NCBI GenBank assembly: GCA_026390445.1
Contig: JAPLFX010000095.1
Coordinates: 1 to 49,984 of the forward strand
Direction: 5' to 3'
Source of the DNA: Pseudomonadota bacterium
GTDB taxonomy: Bacteria > Bdellovibrionota_B > Oligoflexia > Oligoflexales > CAIYRB01
DNA: 49,984 nt
Positions 8,794 through 17,765 of the stretch are shown here, piece after piece. The position numbers were made by a program, and so were the translations under genes. How positions within the stretch are numbered: position 1 is the first letter of the stretch; every line of letters begins with the position of its first letter. Under the pieces are notes generated by a model. That model was not told the DNA's origin. It searched no databases and worked only from the letters and a program-made list of their open reading frames with translations.

Positions 8794-10596
8794 TCACTTT
8801 GCTAACGACGCGTACGATTTAACGATTTGCGGCAGGTGAATAATCATTGATGGCTCACCACTCGCCAAAATGGTGCCCCCGGAGAATCCAGGAACTTGCG
8901 ATAGTTTGCCTTCAAGTTGCCGCACAACAATGGACTGCTGACCGACAATGCCATCGACTTCCAAAGCAACGGTCGTCGATTGATGGCGGGCAATAATCGC
9001 TACAGACTTTCGCTCTGATTGGATGCTGTCCTGGGTGTGAGGCGGTAGAAATGTTGCCAGCCGCTCAACTGGTAGAATTCGACCCCTAAGATTTATCACG
9101 CGACCGCGCTGGGTGGTTCGTTCGATTTGAACAGAGGACATATCCACCACTTCTTCTACGTCCTGAACGGGTACCGCATAAAGCTTGTCCGAAAGATTTA
9201 TGACGACGGCATTGACGATACTCAATGTCGAGGGCAGATTGATGAGAAATTGAGTTCCATGACCAAGACGACTCTCTATAGCGATGCTACCCCCGAGATC
9301 GTCGACAGCTCTCCTTACAACATCCATGCCCACGCCTCGCCCCGATACATCCGTCACCTTTTCAGCGGTTGAAAATCCGGGAAGGAAGATCATTTGGTGG
9401 ATTTCTTCCTTTGACGGCTTAGCACTAGCTGACACCAGACCTCTCTCAATCGCCTTGCGCAGAATCCTCTCCTCATTCAATCCTCGCCCATCGTCGGAAA
9501 TGCGAATCGACACATTACCGGCGGTCTGAATGCCCTCAATCGTAAGGGTTGCAATGGCTGGCTTTTCGCTCTGAGCCCGTCCTTCAGCGTCTTCGATTCC
9601 ATGATCCACCGCATTGCGGAGAATATGGACCAAGGGATCCTTCATTCGCTCGATGACGGTCTTATCCAATTCGACTTCGGTGCCTTTAAGGACGACTTGA
9701 ATGCTCTTTTGTTGCTGCATTGCAACGTCACGGCAGACACGCTCCATCCTTTGAAACAGGACTTCTAAGGTCTGCATGCGCAACGACATAGCTTCCGATT
9801 GCAAGTCCTGAATCACTTTATGGGCGAGACCAATCGCTTCGACTGACGCGAATTCGTTAACCGTGCCGACGTCTCTAGCGTTACAAACGATCGCATGTTG
9901 AATCGAAAGCTCTCCGATAAGGCGAATGACCGAGTCCAATTTTCTAAGCGAGACGCGAATGCTTTCGTCTTGCTTATGGCCTGTGCCTTTTTGTATCTCT
10001 AATGCTGCCTTGATTGTGTCCGGCGTCACGACACCAGTATCAACCAGAACCTCTCCAAGTCGCCGGCTTTGCAATTTGACAGCATCCTCAATTTGTTGCA
10101 CAGAGGCACTACCGGCTTCAATCAGAATGGTCCCAAGGTCCTTATGAATCGGTTCCTTGCTAGCTAAGTCTTCATCAAATAGACCAAATCCCAAATCCTC
10201 CTGCATTTTTTCTGGATCTTTGACCTGTAAAAATTCGGATAATTTTTCCAGAATTTGCTGCGTTGGGAGGACAAATGTCGGTTCATCGCGAAGCTTTTCA
10301 ACCCAATCACAGAGCGATTTTTGACATTCCAAAAGAGCAGAAATAGCGGACGGATTCGGTTTAATTTCGCCATTCTTCATCCGCGTGATGACATCTTCTG
10401 CACGATGAACCAAGGCGCCAAACTCAACGAGACCGACGCTTTTGGATGATCCCTTAATGTTGTGAGCAGACCTAAATAAGTCATCGAGAAGTTCAGGACT
10501 TGCACTATTTTCGAGTTTAAGGCAGACCGATTCCCATCGCTCCAATGTTTCACTTGCTTCGTCCAGAAAAGTTGGCAAGAAATCGACGTCAACCAT
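8794..10596 (-). CDS. cheA: CheA chemotaxis histidine kinase with an MshEN-like insert
   Basis: This is a 600-residue kinase that autophosphorylates in response to MCPs. Residues 1-105 are the HPt (P1) domain with phospho-acceptor His45 in FRSAHNIKGS. Residues 152-205 (DLGTILIEAG, then RLGEVLVDTGVVTPD) look like paired MshEN/GspE-N-type helical motifs and occupy the place of the usual P2 CheY/CheB-docking domain. Dimerisation is at about 210-285. The ATPase core has the N-box HILRNAVDHG (324-333), DDGRG (368-372) and GRGVGMD (419-425). Residues 455-595 are the CheW-like P5. It is first in the operon, downstream of a FliA-type promoter. The Shine-Dalgarno sequence before ATG 10596 is weak. Confidence 0.94.
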   Translation of the reverse strand: MVDVDFLPTFLDEASETLERWESVCLKLENSASPELLDDLFRSAHNIKGSSKSVGLVEFGALVHRAEDVITRMKNGEIKPNPSAISALLECQKSLCDWVEKLRDEPTFVLPTQQILEKLSEFLQVKDPEKMQEDLGFGLFDEDLASKEPIHKDLGTILIEAGSASVQQIEDAVKLQSRRLGEVLVDTGVVTPDTIKAALEIQKGTGHKQDESIRVSLRKLDSVIRLIGELSIQHAIVCNARDVGTVNEFASVEAIGLAHKVIQDLQSEAMSLRMQTLEVLFQRMERVCRDVAMQQQKSIQVVLKGTEVELDKTVIERMKDPLVHILRNAVDHGIEDAEGRAQSEKPAIATLTIEGIQTAGNVSIRISDDGRGLNEERILRKAIERGLVSASAKPSKEEIHQMIFLPGFSTAEKVTDVSGRGVGMDVVRRAVDDLGGSIAIESRLGHGTQFLINLPSTLSIVNAVVINLSDKLYAVPVQDVEEVVDMSSVQIERTTQRGRVINLRGRILPVERLATFLPPHTQDSIQSERKSVAIIARHQSTTVALEVDGIVGQQSIVVRQLEGKLSQVPGFSGGTILASGEPSMIIHLPQIVKSYASLAK

Positions 10597-10652
10597 TAAT
10601 TAGTCCGTTCTATTAATTTCTGACTCATTTGAATGAATGAAGCCGAAATGCC

Positions 10653-10670
10653 CCCGCCGGGTGGGGCGGG
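10653..10670 (-). other. GC hairpin near the predicted 5' end of the che transcript
   Basis: CCCGCC (10653-10658) and GGCGGG (10665-10670) form a perfect 6-base stem with a 6-base loop. It falls about 7-25 nt after the start site predicted from the FliA promoter. No U-tract follows on either strand, so it is not a convincing terminator. It could protect the mRNA 5' end or affect cheA translation. Confidence 0.4.
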
Positions 10671-10683
10671 TTCCTTAGCAAAT

Positions 10684-10710
10684 CTATCGGAAATTTTGCT
10701 CTCAACTTTA
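10684..10710 (-). promoter_or_regulatory. FliA (sigma-28) type promoter of the che operon
   Basis: Read on the minus strand, TAAAGTTG starts at 10710 and TCCGATAG occupies 10691-10684, with exactly 15 bases between TAAA and the -10 octamer. The enterobacterial sigma-28 consensus is TAAAGTTT-N11-GCCGATAA, so the match is 7/8 at -35 and 6/8 at -10 with ideal spacing. Predicted transcription starts about 80 bases before cheA. Confidence 0.78.
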
Positions 10711-10836
10711 CCATTTATGAGACGTCTTTCCTTTGGGAAGCGAGCCTCAATGGTCAGTCTTTTGGCTATAAACGTAAGGGTTTTTCATAGTTAGACATTT
10801 TAGACCAATCGATCTATTCGAATCTAGCTGTTGAAT

Positions 10837-12129
10837 CTAGAATGCAACCTCTAACCTCATATCGGCCACCCAGGCGTCGGCAGGCGCCTGAGGCTCTTTG
10901 GCATGAACCACATACTGAACGTCGGGCTGGATCGCTACTCCGTGCCACAGCTCGACACGATAGGTCAGTTCATGCGCGATTTCGAATTCGCTCATCTTTG
11001 TTCTAAAGTCGCCCCGCTGCCTAGCGGGCGTCGGACTTGTCCGTGCTCGAGCCACTGCAACGCCAAGTCGATCCTTGCTCCGCCATGGCAGGAGGCCCGT
11101 AGCGACTAAGCCAGCACTAGCGCTACTGCTTACGGGACTGGCGTTGCCAAATGCTGCACCATATCGCAAGAACGCCGTGGCCTTCTCGGTAACGTATTGA
11201 TCATAAAGCAGGTAAGCACCAGAGCTTTTAGCCTTTTCCGATGACTGGCCGTTTAGACTCTCTGTGGCTGCCACGCTTGTCGATGCCGCAGCAATCGCCT
11301 TACTATAACTCCAATAGCCAAGACCAACCTTGCGGCCTCTTGAAGTCGGGCTGTCCTCAGTGTGATAGGCCAATTCTGCAATTAGTAATGCTCCATCACT
11401 CATGCTAGTGCGCAGATCGGTTTTGCCCGGTTCCTTCGGGTTGGTGTTTTCTGAATCAAAGGCAGCTGCCTGCAGATAAATGCTAGCAAGCGGTTCGAAT
11501 TTTAGCCGTACGGCAGGCGCAGGTATGGGAAAAATCGAGGGCCCATTTGCTCCAGTTGTCGCAAGCTCGGTCCCAACGCCAAGGCAAGCATTTAGGAACA
11601 GTCCCGAAGAATCGGTGACATAAAATTCGCTATTCAAATCAAGCACGCCGAGCAACACCGAAAACTTGCCTTCAAGCATGGCCTGCTGCACCCATAGCTC
11701 GTAGACTTTTGCGACTTTGGCTGCAGTTTCGATATTATTGGTGCCCATCTCATCGCCGGCATTTTCGGATGGATGTCCGCCGTGGTTGGCTAGGAGGTAA
11801 ATAAATGCACTGCCCCCTGACCATCCCCCAAGCTTTTCAATATCAAGGCCTATTTTAAGATCTAAGTTGGCGAGCTGGGTCGTCTTGTGGTCAACTCCAC
11901 CAACCATTGTCTTGTTTAAGTCCCCTTTAAAGATCAGGGACAAGTCAACGCCGATGTCATTTAGAGTTTTATAGAGTCCGCCTGAATCTGCGAGCAGGTG
12001 CCCCGATGTATCAGTAGCGATCTCCCCACTCGACTGCTCAGCATAGCCAAGGTTGGCTATTGCGAGACTCTGCGTAAACGACGCAAGAGAGATTAGCACA
12101 TGTCGTGCGGATACACATTTAGTCGCCAT
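10837..12129 (-). CDS. OprB-like carbohydrate-selective porin
   Basis: This is a 430-residue outer-membrane protein. A signal peptide covers about residues 1-30, with likely cleavage after GYA. Then come DIGVDLSLIFKGDLNKTMVG, LDLKIGLDIEKLGGWSGG and IYLLANHGG, all typical of the OprB family, whose members let sugars diffuse through the outer membrane. Alternating beta-strand segments continue to the end, and the final residue is phenylalanine after LEVAF, as in many barrel proteins that use the BAM machinery. ATG 12129 is preceded by AAGGGA at good spacing. It is monocistronic: its stop is 240 bases upstream of cheA. The substrate cannot be told from sequence. Confidence 0.8.
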   Translation of the reverse strand: MATKCVSARHVLISLASFTQSLAIANLGYAEQSSGEIATDTSGHLLADSGGLYKTLNDIGVDLSLIFKGDLNKTMVGGVDHKTTQLANLDLKIGLDIEKLGGWSGGSAFIYLLANHGGHPSENAGDEMGTNNIETAAKVAKVYELWVQQAMLEGKFSVLLGVLDLNSEFYVTDSSGLFLNACLGVGTELATTGANGPSIFPIPAPAVRLKFEPLASIYLQAAAFDSENTNPKEPGKTDLRTSMSDGALLIAELAYHTEDSPTSRGRKVGLGYWSYSKAIAAASTSVAATESLNGQSSEKAKSSGAYLLYDQYVTEKATAFLRYGAAFGNASPVSSSASAGLVATGLLPWRSKDRLGVAVARARTSPTPARQRGDFRTKMSEFEIAHELTYRVELWHGVAIQPDVQYVVHAKEPQAPADAWVADMRLEVAF

Positions 12130-12190
12130 TTTAAGTCCCTTCGAGCGATAGTGTTCGTATTACCTATTCGACTGATGCGGCATAAAGTTT

Positions 12191-12219
12191 AGCCCCGCTG
12201 ATAGCTAACTTGCGGGGCT
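12191..12219. terminator. 8-bp inverted repeat, possible terminator between lipoprotein and porin genes
   Basis: AGCCCCGC (12191-12198) and GCGGGGCT (12212-12219) form a perfect stem with a 13-base loop. On the minus strand the stem is followed by AAACTTTAT, which is only weakly T-rich, so intrinsic termination is uncertain. A second, smaller hairpin (GCAGCC/GGCTGC, 12260-12275) is nearby. The rest of 12220-12533 has no recognisable gene. Confidence 0.35.
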
Positions 12220-12533
12220 GGGCACGGACGTAGGTTTTGTTTGCATTAATATTAGGCGCCTGCAGCCGTCGGGCTGCTGGGTCCTAGCCTGGCTGGCCGC
12301 CGAAGGATCGTTTCGGTTGGCGCAAAGACCGATCATCCGCCTCGGCCACCGTCTGACCTCCGGCCCGGGTCGAAAAGACCTATCAGCGGTCCACACGCCA
12401 TTTAGGGCCGTTAGGCTTTGACCACCTAATGACGAGATTGGTTTTAGTAGAGACAAGGGCACACAGCTAACCGATACCAGCGATGCGGCGTATGGCTACT
12501 ACTGGTTGGTCAGAAACAGGGGGCGCCCGCAGA

Positions 12534-15500
12534 TTATGGCGAGGTTTGCGCCACTGGAGCTGAATACCAACTTTCCTTACCGTCGGTGATATCGTCGGCG
12601 CCGACTGAGGTCGTGTTGCGCGCCGTCACGACGATAAAGTAGTTTTGTCCTGGAGTCAGACCACTGAGCTGAGCCGACTGGGTGGCTCCTCCGACCGGTG
12701 CCACCGTGATCGAGCCACCTGTGTATGGGTATCTGCTGTCTGCCGTGTTGTAGTAAACCTTGTACTGCGCAACATTTGTTTCCGGATTGGAGTTCCAAGA
12801 TACATTGATCGTGCCCGAAGTAGCTGCAGTCGCCGTCACATTTGCTGGCACGGCCATCGGTGCCACGCCGGCCGGATTGGCCAGTGGAGTGGCCATGTTG
12901 ACACTCGTTCGAGCGATGTTTTCGGTTTGATCGTAGATGAGCGCATCGATGACCGATGCATTGGTGGATCCCCAGTAATTGCTTGCCGCGCCCGGCGAGG
13001 CTCCGCTGGTGCGCTGGTTGTTGATCAAATAGCTCGATGTGTTGCTGTAAAACGTGTTGTTGAGGAAGGTATGGGTGATGCCGGTATCGGTAGGTAGCGA
13101 AACAGTGCAGTACGCGCTGTTTGCGCTAAAGGTATTCGCTGTATAATTGAATGTATTGCTACCAGTGCTACTGGCAGCAATGATGGCCGATGCATTGTCA
13201 TAGTTGCCGACGGTATTGCGGCAAAACTGATTGTTGGCGACCGCCGCGGTGACTCCGGATACCTGACTGGATAGGTAAAGACCACCGGCGTTGCCGCATA
13301 CGACGTTATATTGAACGGTGGTCGTCCCAGATGAATTGATGAAGAGCTCAATTGGCTCGATGGCATTGGTGTTATCGATGATCAAGTTGCGCGTGACACT
13401 GCCAGCCACATAGAGTCCGCTGATTCCCCTTGCCCCGTAGGCCGAGGCATTGCTTTGGACGATATTACGCGTAAGCACCAGCGGAGAGCCCGAACCAGTG
13501 CCAACGTTTTGGAGCTTTATCCCATAGTTAGGATTGTTTTTAATGGTGTTGCCGGAGATCGATACGGTGCCGTTCCAAGCCCCGTTGATGATGTCGATGC
13601 CGTCACCGGTCGAGTAGTTGGCGAACAAATGGCTCGAAATCTCGTTGTTACTAATGTCGATCGCGGCGCTGTTCTGCGTGCCGGTGCAAGCTCCGGTGCA
13701 CGCTCCAACGGAGACGCCGCCGTAGCTGCTTGTTAACACTGAATTGCGCAAGATCAGGCCAGAGAGATTGCCGGTGTAACCGCCGCTGAGCATGATGTCG
13801 TAGGATAGGGCATTGCGCAGAGTCGAATTGAGCACGGCAAACTTTGAATTATCCCCTTTTATCATGCCGCGAGTGTAGGAATCATAGGCACTGCCGCCAC
13901 CACCGCCGTATTCGAGGGTCGCATATTCGATGATATTGCCGCCGGTATAGTTGCCGGCAGGAAAGGCGGCATCGGTGGTGGTATCGCCCGAGCTAGCGGA
14001 AAAGTTGATATAACCCCAATCGCCCGCTGCCGGGAATTCGGCGGCTGACGTAAATAAAATGAGGCTACCTGAAGTGCCGCGAGCGACCAGAGTCCCGTCG
14101 ATTTGAATGCCCATGCTCTGTTTGATCTTAATGGTCACTCCCTGTTGGATCGTCAGAGTGACTCCAGTATCGACAAAGAGGTTGCCGGCAATGTAGTAGG
14201 TGTTGGTTTGATCGCTCCAGGTTTCGTTGGCCGTCAAATGGCCTAGTTTGCCGATAAAGGTCTTGAATGATCCTGTCGTGATCGTGCTATTGTTCAAGCT
14301 GTCGGTACTGGTGACTCGGTAGTAGTAGGTGGTGTCAGAGCTCAGTCCGGTTAGGGTCAAGTCGTGGTTGGTCGACGGACTAGAGTCTGAGGTTGGCGAG
14401 CCAGAGGCGCCGTAGGCGGTGGTTGTACCAAAGTCGATCGCGGACGTAGAGCTTTCATTGGTCGAGAAGACAAAACGCGCGGTGTTGTGCGTCAGCTTTG
14501 GAGTAAGAGTTGATGGTGTCAGGGTCGGACCGGTGACGCGGTCGAGGTTGATCGTCGTCGACTTGGCTGCGGCCGAGACATTGCCGGCTGCGTCGCGACC
14601 CCAGAGATAAGCGGTGCGCACGCCGTCACTGCCGGCGCTCAAAGTCAGTGCAGCGCTGCCATTGAAACAGCTGATAGTGAAATCCGCGGCGACAGGGGTC
14701 GTCGCTGAGTTATCTGTAAGGTACACCTTGTCGACGCCACCGCAGTTACTAAACTGGGCTGTGACAGCAAGGGCGTTGGTGAGTGAGGAACTGAAGGTGG
14801 TGCTATCGGCTAGGTTAAAATTCAAACTGGCGACCGCTGGAGGTGTGGTGTTGACGTTGATAAAGGCATTTGCGGCGGTCGTGGATATATTGCCGGCAAG
14901 GTCCTTTGACCACCCATAGATGGTTCGGTTGCCGGTGCCGCTGGCAGTGACCGCGACAGCGGTGCTGGTCGAACAAGTTTGCCAACCTGCTGCCAATTCC
15001 GCTGGGGCAGTCGTAAGGTTGTCGCCAAAAAGGACCGCCGCGACGTCGGTGCATGAACTTGGCGTTGCGAGTAGCGAGGTGACGCGGCTGAAACCAGCGG
15101 TGTACGGCTGGGACGATGCGATGGTGAAGCCGACCGGATTTGGCGGCGTACGGTCAAGCACCGTGCTGGCCGCGACGGAAAAGTCGCTGATATTACCAGC
15201 GGCGTCCATGGCCCAAAGCCGGACGGTCTTGGTTTCCTCGGTGTTGGTCTCAAAGGTGTAGGGTAAAGCGCTTGGGGTTGTGCTGCACGGGCGGACAAAC
15301 TCGCTACTCTTTGGCTGGGATGTCTGCCGCTCGGCGTAGACGACCAGCGCGGTGTCACCGCAATCATTGATACGAAGATAGACGCCGGTTGCATTTGAGG
15401 CCCCGGTGCCGCTCGAAGTGGCATCGATGAGGGCAAAAGCCGGCGGGACCGGGGGCACCGAGTCTACTTTGATCGACCCGCTGGCAAAGCTTGCACTGCG

Positions 15501-16751
15501 GTTTCCAGCTATGTCCTCCACCCAAAGACGATAGTCGTATGCAGCGCCGCCACTGGGCAGATCAAACAGGGAGTCTCCGTTCACCGTTGCGGTGCAACTC
15601 CACTTAAAATCGGATTCCACTGGGGCAGTCGCACTGGCCGGCAAGATGGCGACGCGGTCGATATCGGTGCAGTTTGGGTGGTATGCCACCACGCTACGAG
15701 TGCGGGCGAATGAGGCGTTTAGCGTGACCACGTCAGCCAGCTTCATGCCGGTGGCACTGGGTGGCACAGTGTCGACCAATACTTCGCGAATCACACTTGA
15801 TTCAAAGCCGTCGGCGGTGGCGAAGATGAATTTTAGGGTCTTGAGTCCGTCGCTCGGGAAGTCGATGCTGTAGACCTCAGGCGGCTTGCTGTAAGACATA
15901 GTCTCGACGGTTTCAATCGGTCCAGCCCGCATCCGATCGGCGTCGCCGCGGCCAATGGTAAACTCAACCTTGCGTGACCGAGAGGTGCCCTCGGTACCAA
16001 TCTGCTTGACGAAAAACTTGCCGGTCCCACCGGACAAGGTTAGCTGCGCCGCAGGAACCATGGTGGTCTGACCGTTGGTGACTTTAATGCCCGTCGCTGA
16101 GACTGGTTGGTAACCATCCTTTTCAAAGCGCAGGTTATAGGTACCTGGTGCGATAAAGGTCATGACGAAACCGCCGCTGGCGTCAGTACGTGCGGCTGGG
16201 ATATTGGTGCCTGGGATGTACACGACGATACCGGTATGGTCGCGGGCGCCGTCCATCGTGGCGGTGCCGCGGATCGCGGTGATCTTGCTGAGGGGCGTTG
16301 GTCCGAGGTCGATGCGGCTAGATGTGAGCTTTAGTTTCTGTTGCGTTCCGACAACGTTTTTATCCGCTGTATCAGAAATGACAGCTTGGATGCTTAGACC
16401 AGCGTCTCCTAGAGCTAAACTAGACGAGGCAACTGCGATGGTCCCTGGAATGGCGGCAACGTACGAGCCATCAGTGCCGGTCACCGCCTTGCTGACGGTA
16501 TTGCCGGCAGCGTCTTTGACTTCGACATCCCGCTGCGACAAGCGAAGGCCACTCGGCCCGACGGTTTCACTACCCAAATCGCCCACCGCGAGTTGACCGA
16601 CCACGACCACTGAGTCGCCGGTCGCCTTTGCGCCGCTGGACCTATCGCTCGACACGGCTGCCTTTTGCGCCCCTGAATCCGATTTGGTGCAGGCTTGCAA
16701 GCCGCTGACGCTGACGAGAATGGTAAACCAGAGTTGCCTTAGCCGTCGCAT
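12534..16751 (-). CDS. very large multidomain surface lipoprotein with beta-helix region
   Basis: This lipoprotein has 1405 residues from ATG 16751, which is favoured over the TTG 30 bases earlier because GAGGA precedes it. The signal peptide ends in GLQAC, a lipobox, with the cysteine at about 21. It continues with carboxypeptidase-regulatory-like domains (about 45-245, GTYNLRFEKDGYQPV). Four Ig-like repeats of about 100 residues follow (about 325-730), each with a Cys pair and an AGNxS ending (DAAGNISD, DLAGNIST). Next is a fibronectin-like domain (about 745-845, LSSDTTYYYRVTS), a right-handed beta-helix stretch (about 860-1290, many ISGNTIKNN-type turns) and a final FN3 domain (about 1300-1395). 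The architecture suggests a surface or periplasmic polysaccharide-binding or adhesive role. No catalytic site is recognised. Confidence 0.8.
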   Translation of the reverse strand: MRRLRQLWFTILVSVSGLQACTKSDSGAQKAAVSSDRSSGAKATGDSVVVVGQLAVGDLGSETVGPSGLRLSQRDVEVKDAAGNTVSKAVTGTDGSYVAAIPGTIAVASSSLALGDAGLSIQAVISDTADKNVVGTQQKLKLTSSRIDLGPTPLSKITAIRGTATMDGARDHTGIVVYIPGTNIPAARTDASGGFVMTFIAPGTYNLRFEKDGYQPVSATGIKVTNGQTTMVPAAQLTLSGGTGKFFVKQIGTEGTSRSRKVEFTIGRGDADRMRAGPIETVETMSYSKPPEVYSIDFPSDGLKTLKFIFATADGFESSVIREVLVDTVPPSATGMKLADVVTLNASFARTRSVVAYHPNCTDIDRVAILPASATAPVESDFKWSCTATVNGDSLFDLPSGGAAYDYRLWVEDIAGNRSASFASGSIKVDSVPPVPPAFALIDATSSGTGASNATGVYLRINDCGDTALVVYAERQTSQPKSSEFVRPCSTTPSALPYTFETNTEETKTVRLWAMDAAGNISDFSVAASTVLDRTPPNPVGFTIASSQPYTAGFSRVTSLLATPSSCTDVAAVLFGDNLTTAPAELAAGWQTCSTSTAVAVTASGTGNRTIYGWSKDLAGNISTTAANAFINVNTTPPAVASLNFNLADSTTFSSSLTNALAVTAQFSNCGGVDKVYLTDNSATTPVAADFTISCFNGSAALTLSAGSDGVRTAYLWGRDAAGNVSAAAKSTTINLDRVTGPTLTPSTLTPKLTHNTARFVFSTNESSTSAIDFGTTTAYGASGSPTSDSSPSTNHDLTLTGLSSDTTYYYRVTSTDSLNNSTITTGSFKTFIGKLGHLTANETWSDQTNTYYIAGNLFVDTGVTLTIQQGVTIKIKQSMGIQIDGTLVARGTSGSLILFTSAAEFPAAGDWGYINFSASSGDTTTDAAFPAGNYTGGNIIEYATLEYGGGGGSAYDSYTRGMIKGDNSKFAVLNSTLRNALSYDIMLSGGYTGNLSGLILRNSVLTSSYGGVSVGACTGACTGTQNSAAIDISNNEISSHLFANYSTGDGIDIINGAWNGTVSISGNTIKNNPNYGIKLQNVGTGSGSPLVLTRNIVQSNASAYGARGISGLYVAGSVTRNLIIDNTNAIEPIELFINSSGTTTVQYNVVCGNAGGLYLSSQVSGVTAAVANNQFCRNTVGNYDNASAIIAASSTGSNTFNYTANTFSANSAYCTVSLPTDTGITHTFLNNTFYSNTSSYLINNQRTSGASPGAASNYWGSTNASVIDALIYDQTENIARTSVNMATPLANPAGVAPMAVPANVTATAATSGTINVSWNSNPETNVAQYKVYYNTADSRYPYTGGSITVAPVGGATQSAQLSGLTPGQNYFIVVTARNTTSVGADDITDGKESWYSAPVAQTSP

Positions 16752-16910
16752 AGTCTGTCCTCTGCGCGAAAGGTTTCTCAAGGTGTATCGGAAAAGCCGT
16801 TCAGATCATGAGTAAAGTTATAATTTATTTAATTATTACGGTTGTTTGAGATGAATCGTGGGCGTTGTGGCTCAGGCCGCCGCTTAGTCCTCCTTTGCCA
16901 TTATCCGCTC

Positions 16911-17612
16911 CTAGCGTCCAGGCGCGTCCACGATGAGGACAAAGTTCAGTTTGTCGGTTAGACCCTCGGCCTTTTGCTGCAGATCAGCAAAGTGTCCCAG
17001 CCAAAAGTCCTCTTGCTCGCCGGTGATGTCGACGGCGACAAAGCCACGACGGCTTTTGCCAAAGACCTGGTGGCAGCTGCCGAGCAGATGCTTGAGCCGG
17101 TAGGGTGTGTCCATGATCACCAGCGGCCTGGTAAAGGCACCGGCAGCCTTGAGGGCGTGGACGCGGGCGTGCGGCTCTTGTGGCAGGAAGCCGAGATAGT
17201 GAAAGGCGAAGCAGTCGAACGGACACACCGAGATGGCGGCGGTCAGCGAGCTCGGGCCGGGGATGACTTGGACTTGAGCATTCAGCTGTTGCGCTAGGGC
17301 CACGAGCGCCCGGCCTGGATCGGCCAGTCCCGGCGTGCCTTGGTCGCTCATGTAGCAGACCCAGCCCTTTTGCTTCAGGGTGCGCGTGCACTCGTCGAAG
17401 GTCGCGCTCTGGGCGTGCTCGGAGTATTTTAAATACGGTCTGGTCACCCCGGCGGCCTTGAGAAAGCTGCGCGCCGGGCGATCCTCTTCAAAGATGAGGA
17501 GGTCGGCGCTACGAAGAGCCTCAAGGCTGCGCAAGGGGATATCCTCGACCCGGCCCAGGTGGGTGGCGGCCATCGTCAATAAACCTTTGCTGCGCTTTTC
17601 GCCTGATGTCAT
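16911..17612 (-). CDS. RsmI-family SAM-dependent methyltransferase
   Basis: This tetrapyrrole-methylase-fold protein of about 233 residues is of the RsmI type. RsmI 2'-O-methylates C1402 of 16S rRNA. Recognisable are the N-terminal LGRVEDIPLRSLEAL (RsmI: GNLxDIxxRAxxxL), LLIFEEDR, the SDQGTPGLADPG loop and VIPGPSSLTAAIS. It is shorter than canonical RsmI (about 280) and lacks the C-terminal extension. It may be the short paralogous form found in some proteobacteria, so the rRNA target is unproven. ATG 17612 is preferred over the TTG at 17624 because GGAAG lies 5 bases upstream. It is divergent from uppS. Confidence 0.8.
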   Translation of the reverse strand: MTSGEKRSKGLLTMAATHLGRVEDIPLRSLEALRSADLLIFEEDRPARSFLKAAGVTRPYLKYSEHAQSATFDECTRTLKQKGWVCYMSDQGTPGLADPGRALVALAQQLNAQVQVIPGPSSLTAAISVCPFDCFAFHYLGFLPQEPHARVHALKAAGAFTRPLVIMDTPYRLKHLLGSCHQVFGKSRRGFVAVDITGEQEDFWLGHFADLQQKAEGLTDKLNFVLIVDAPGR

Positions 17613-17765
17613 AGTTGCTTCCAAAGACTAAAGGTGCGGTCATGGCCAGACGCCTCAGCACGAGGCGGCAGTTTGATGCTCCTCTTTACCCTAAAGTTCG
17701 TGGACGATCTATGTGGTGCTATGGTAGCACTCGGTTTCACGACAACGTCGAATGGACTGCTCCAG

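Noticed and set aside
12150-12190. FliA-like promoter before the porin gene (TAAA-N15-GTCGAATA)
   Set aside because: Only 5/8 in the -10 octamer; too weak to list.
12220-12533. Possible riboswitch or small gene (minus-strand open frame 12205-12462)
   Set aside because: The frame has no ribosome site or recognisable motif, and the sequence does not match a riboswitch core I know; only hairpins were kept.
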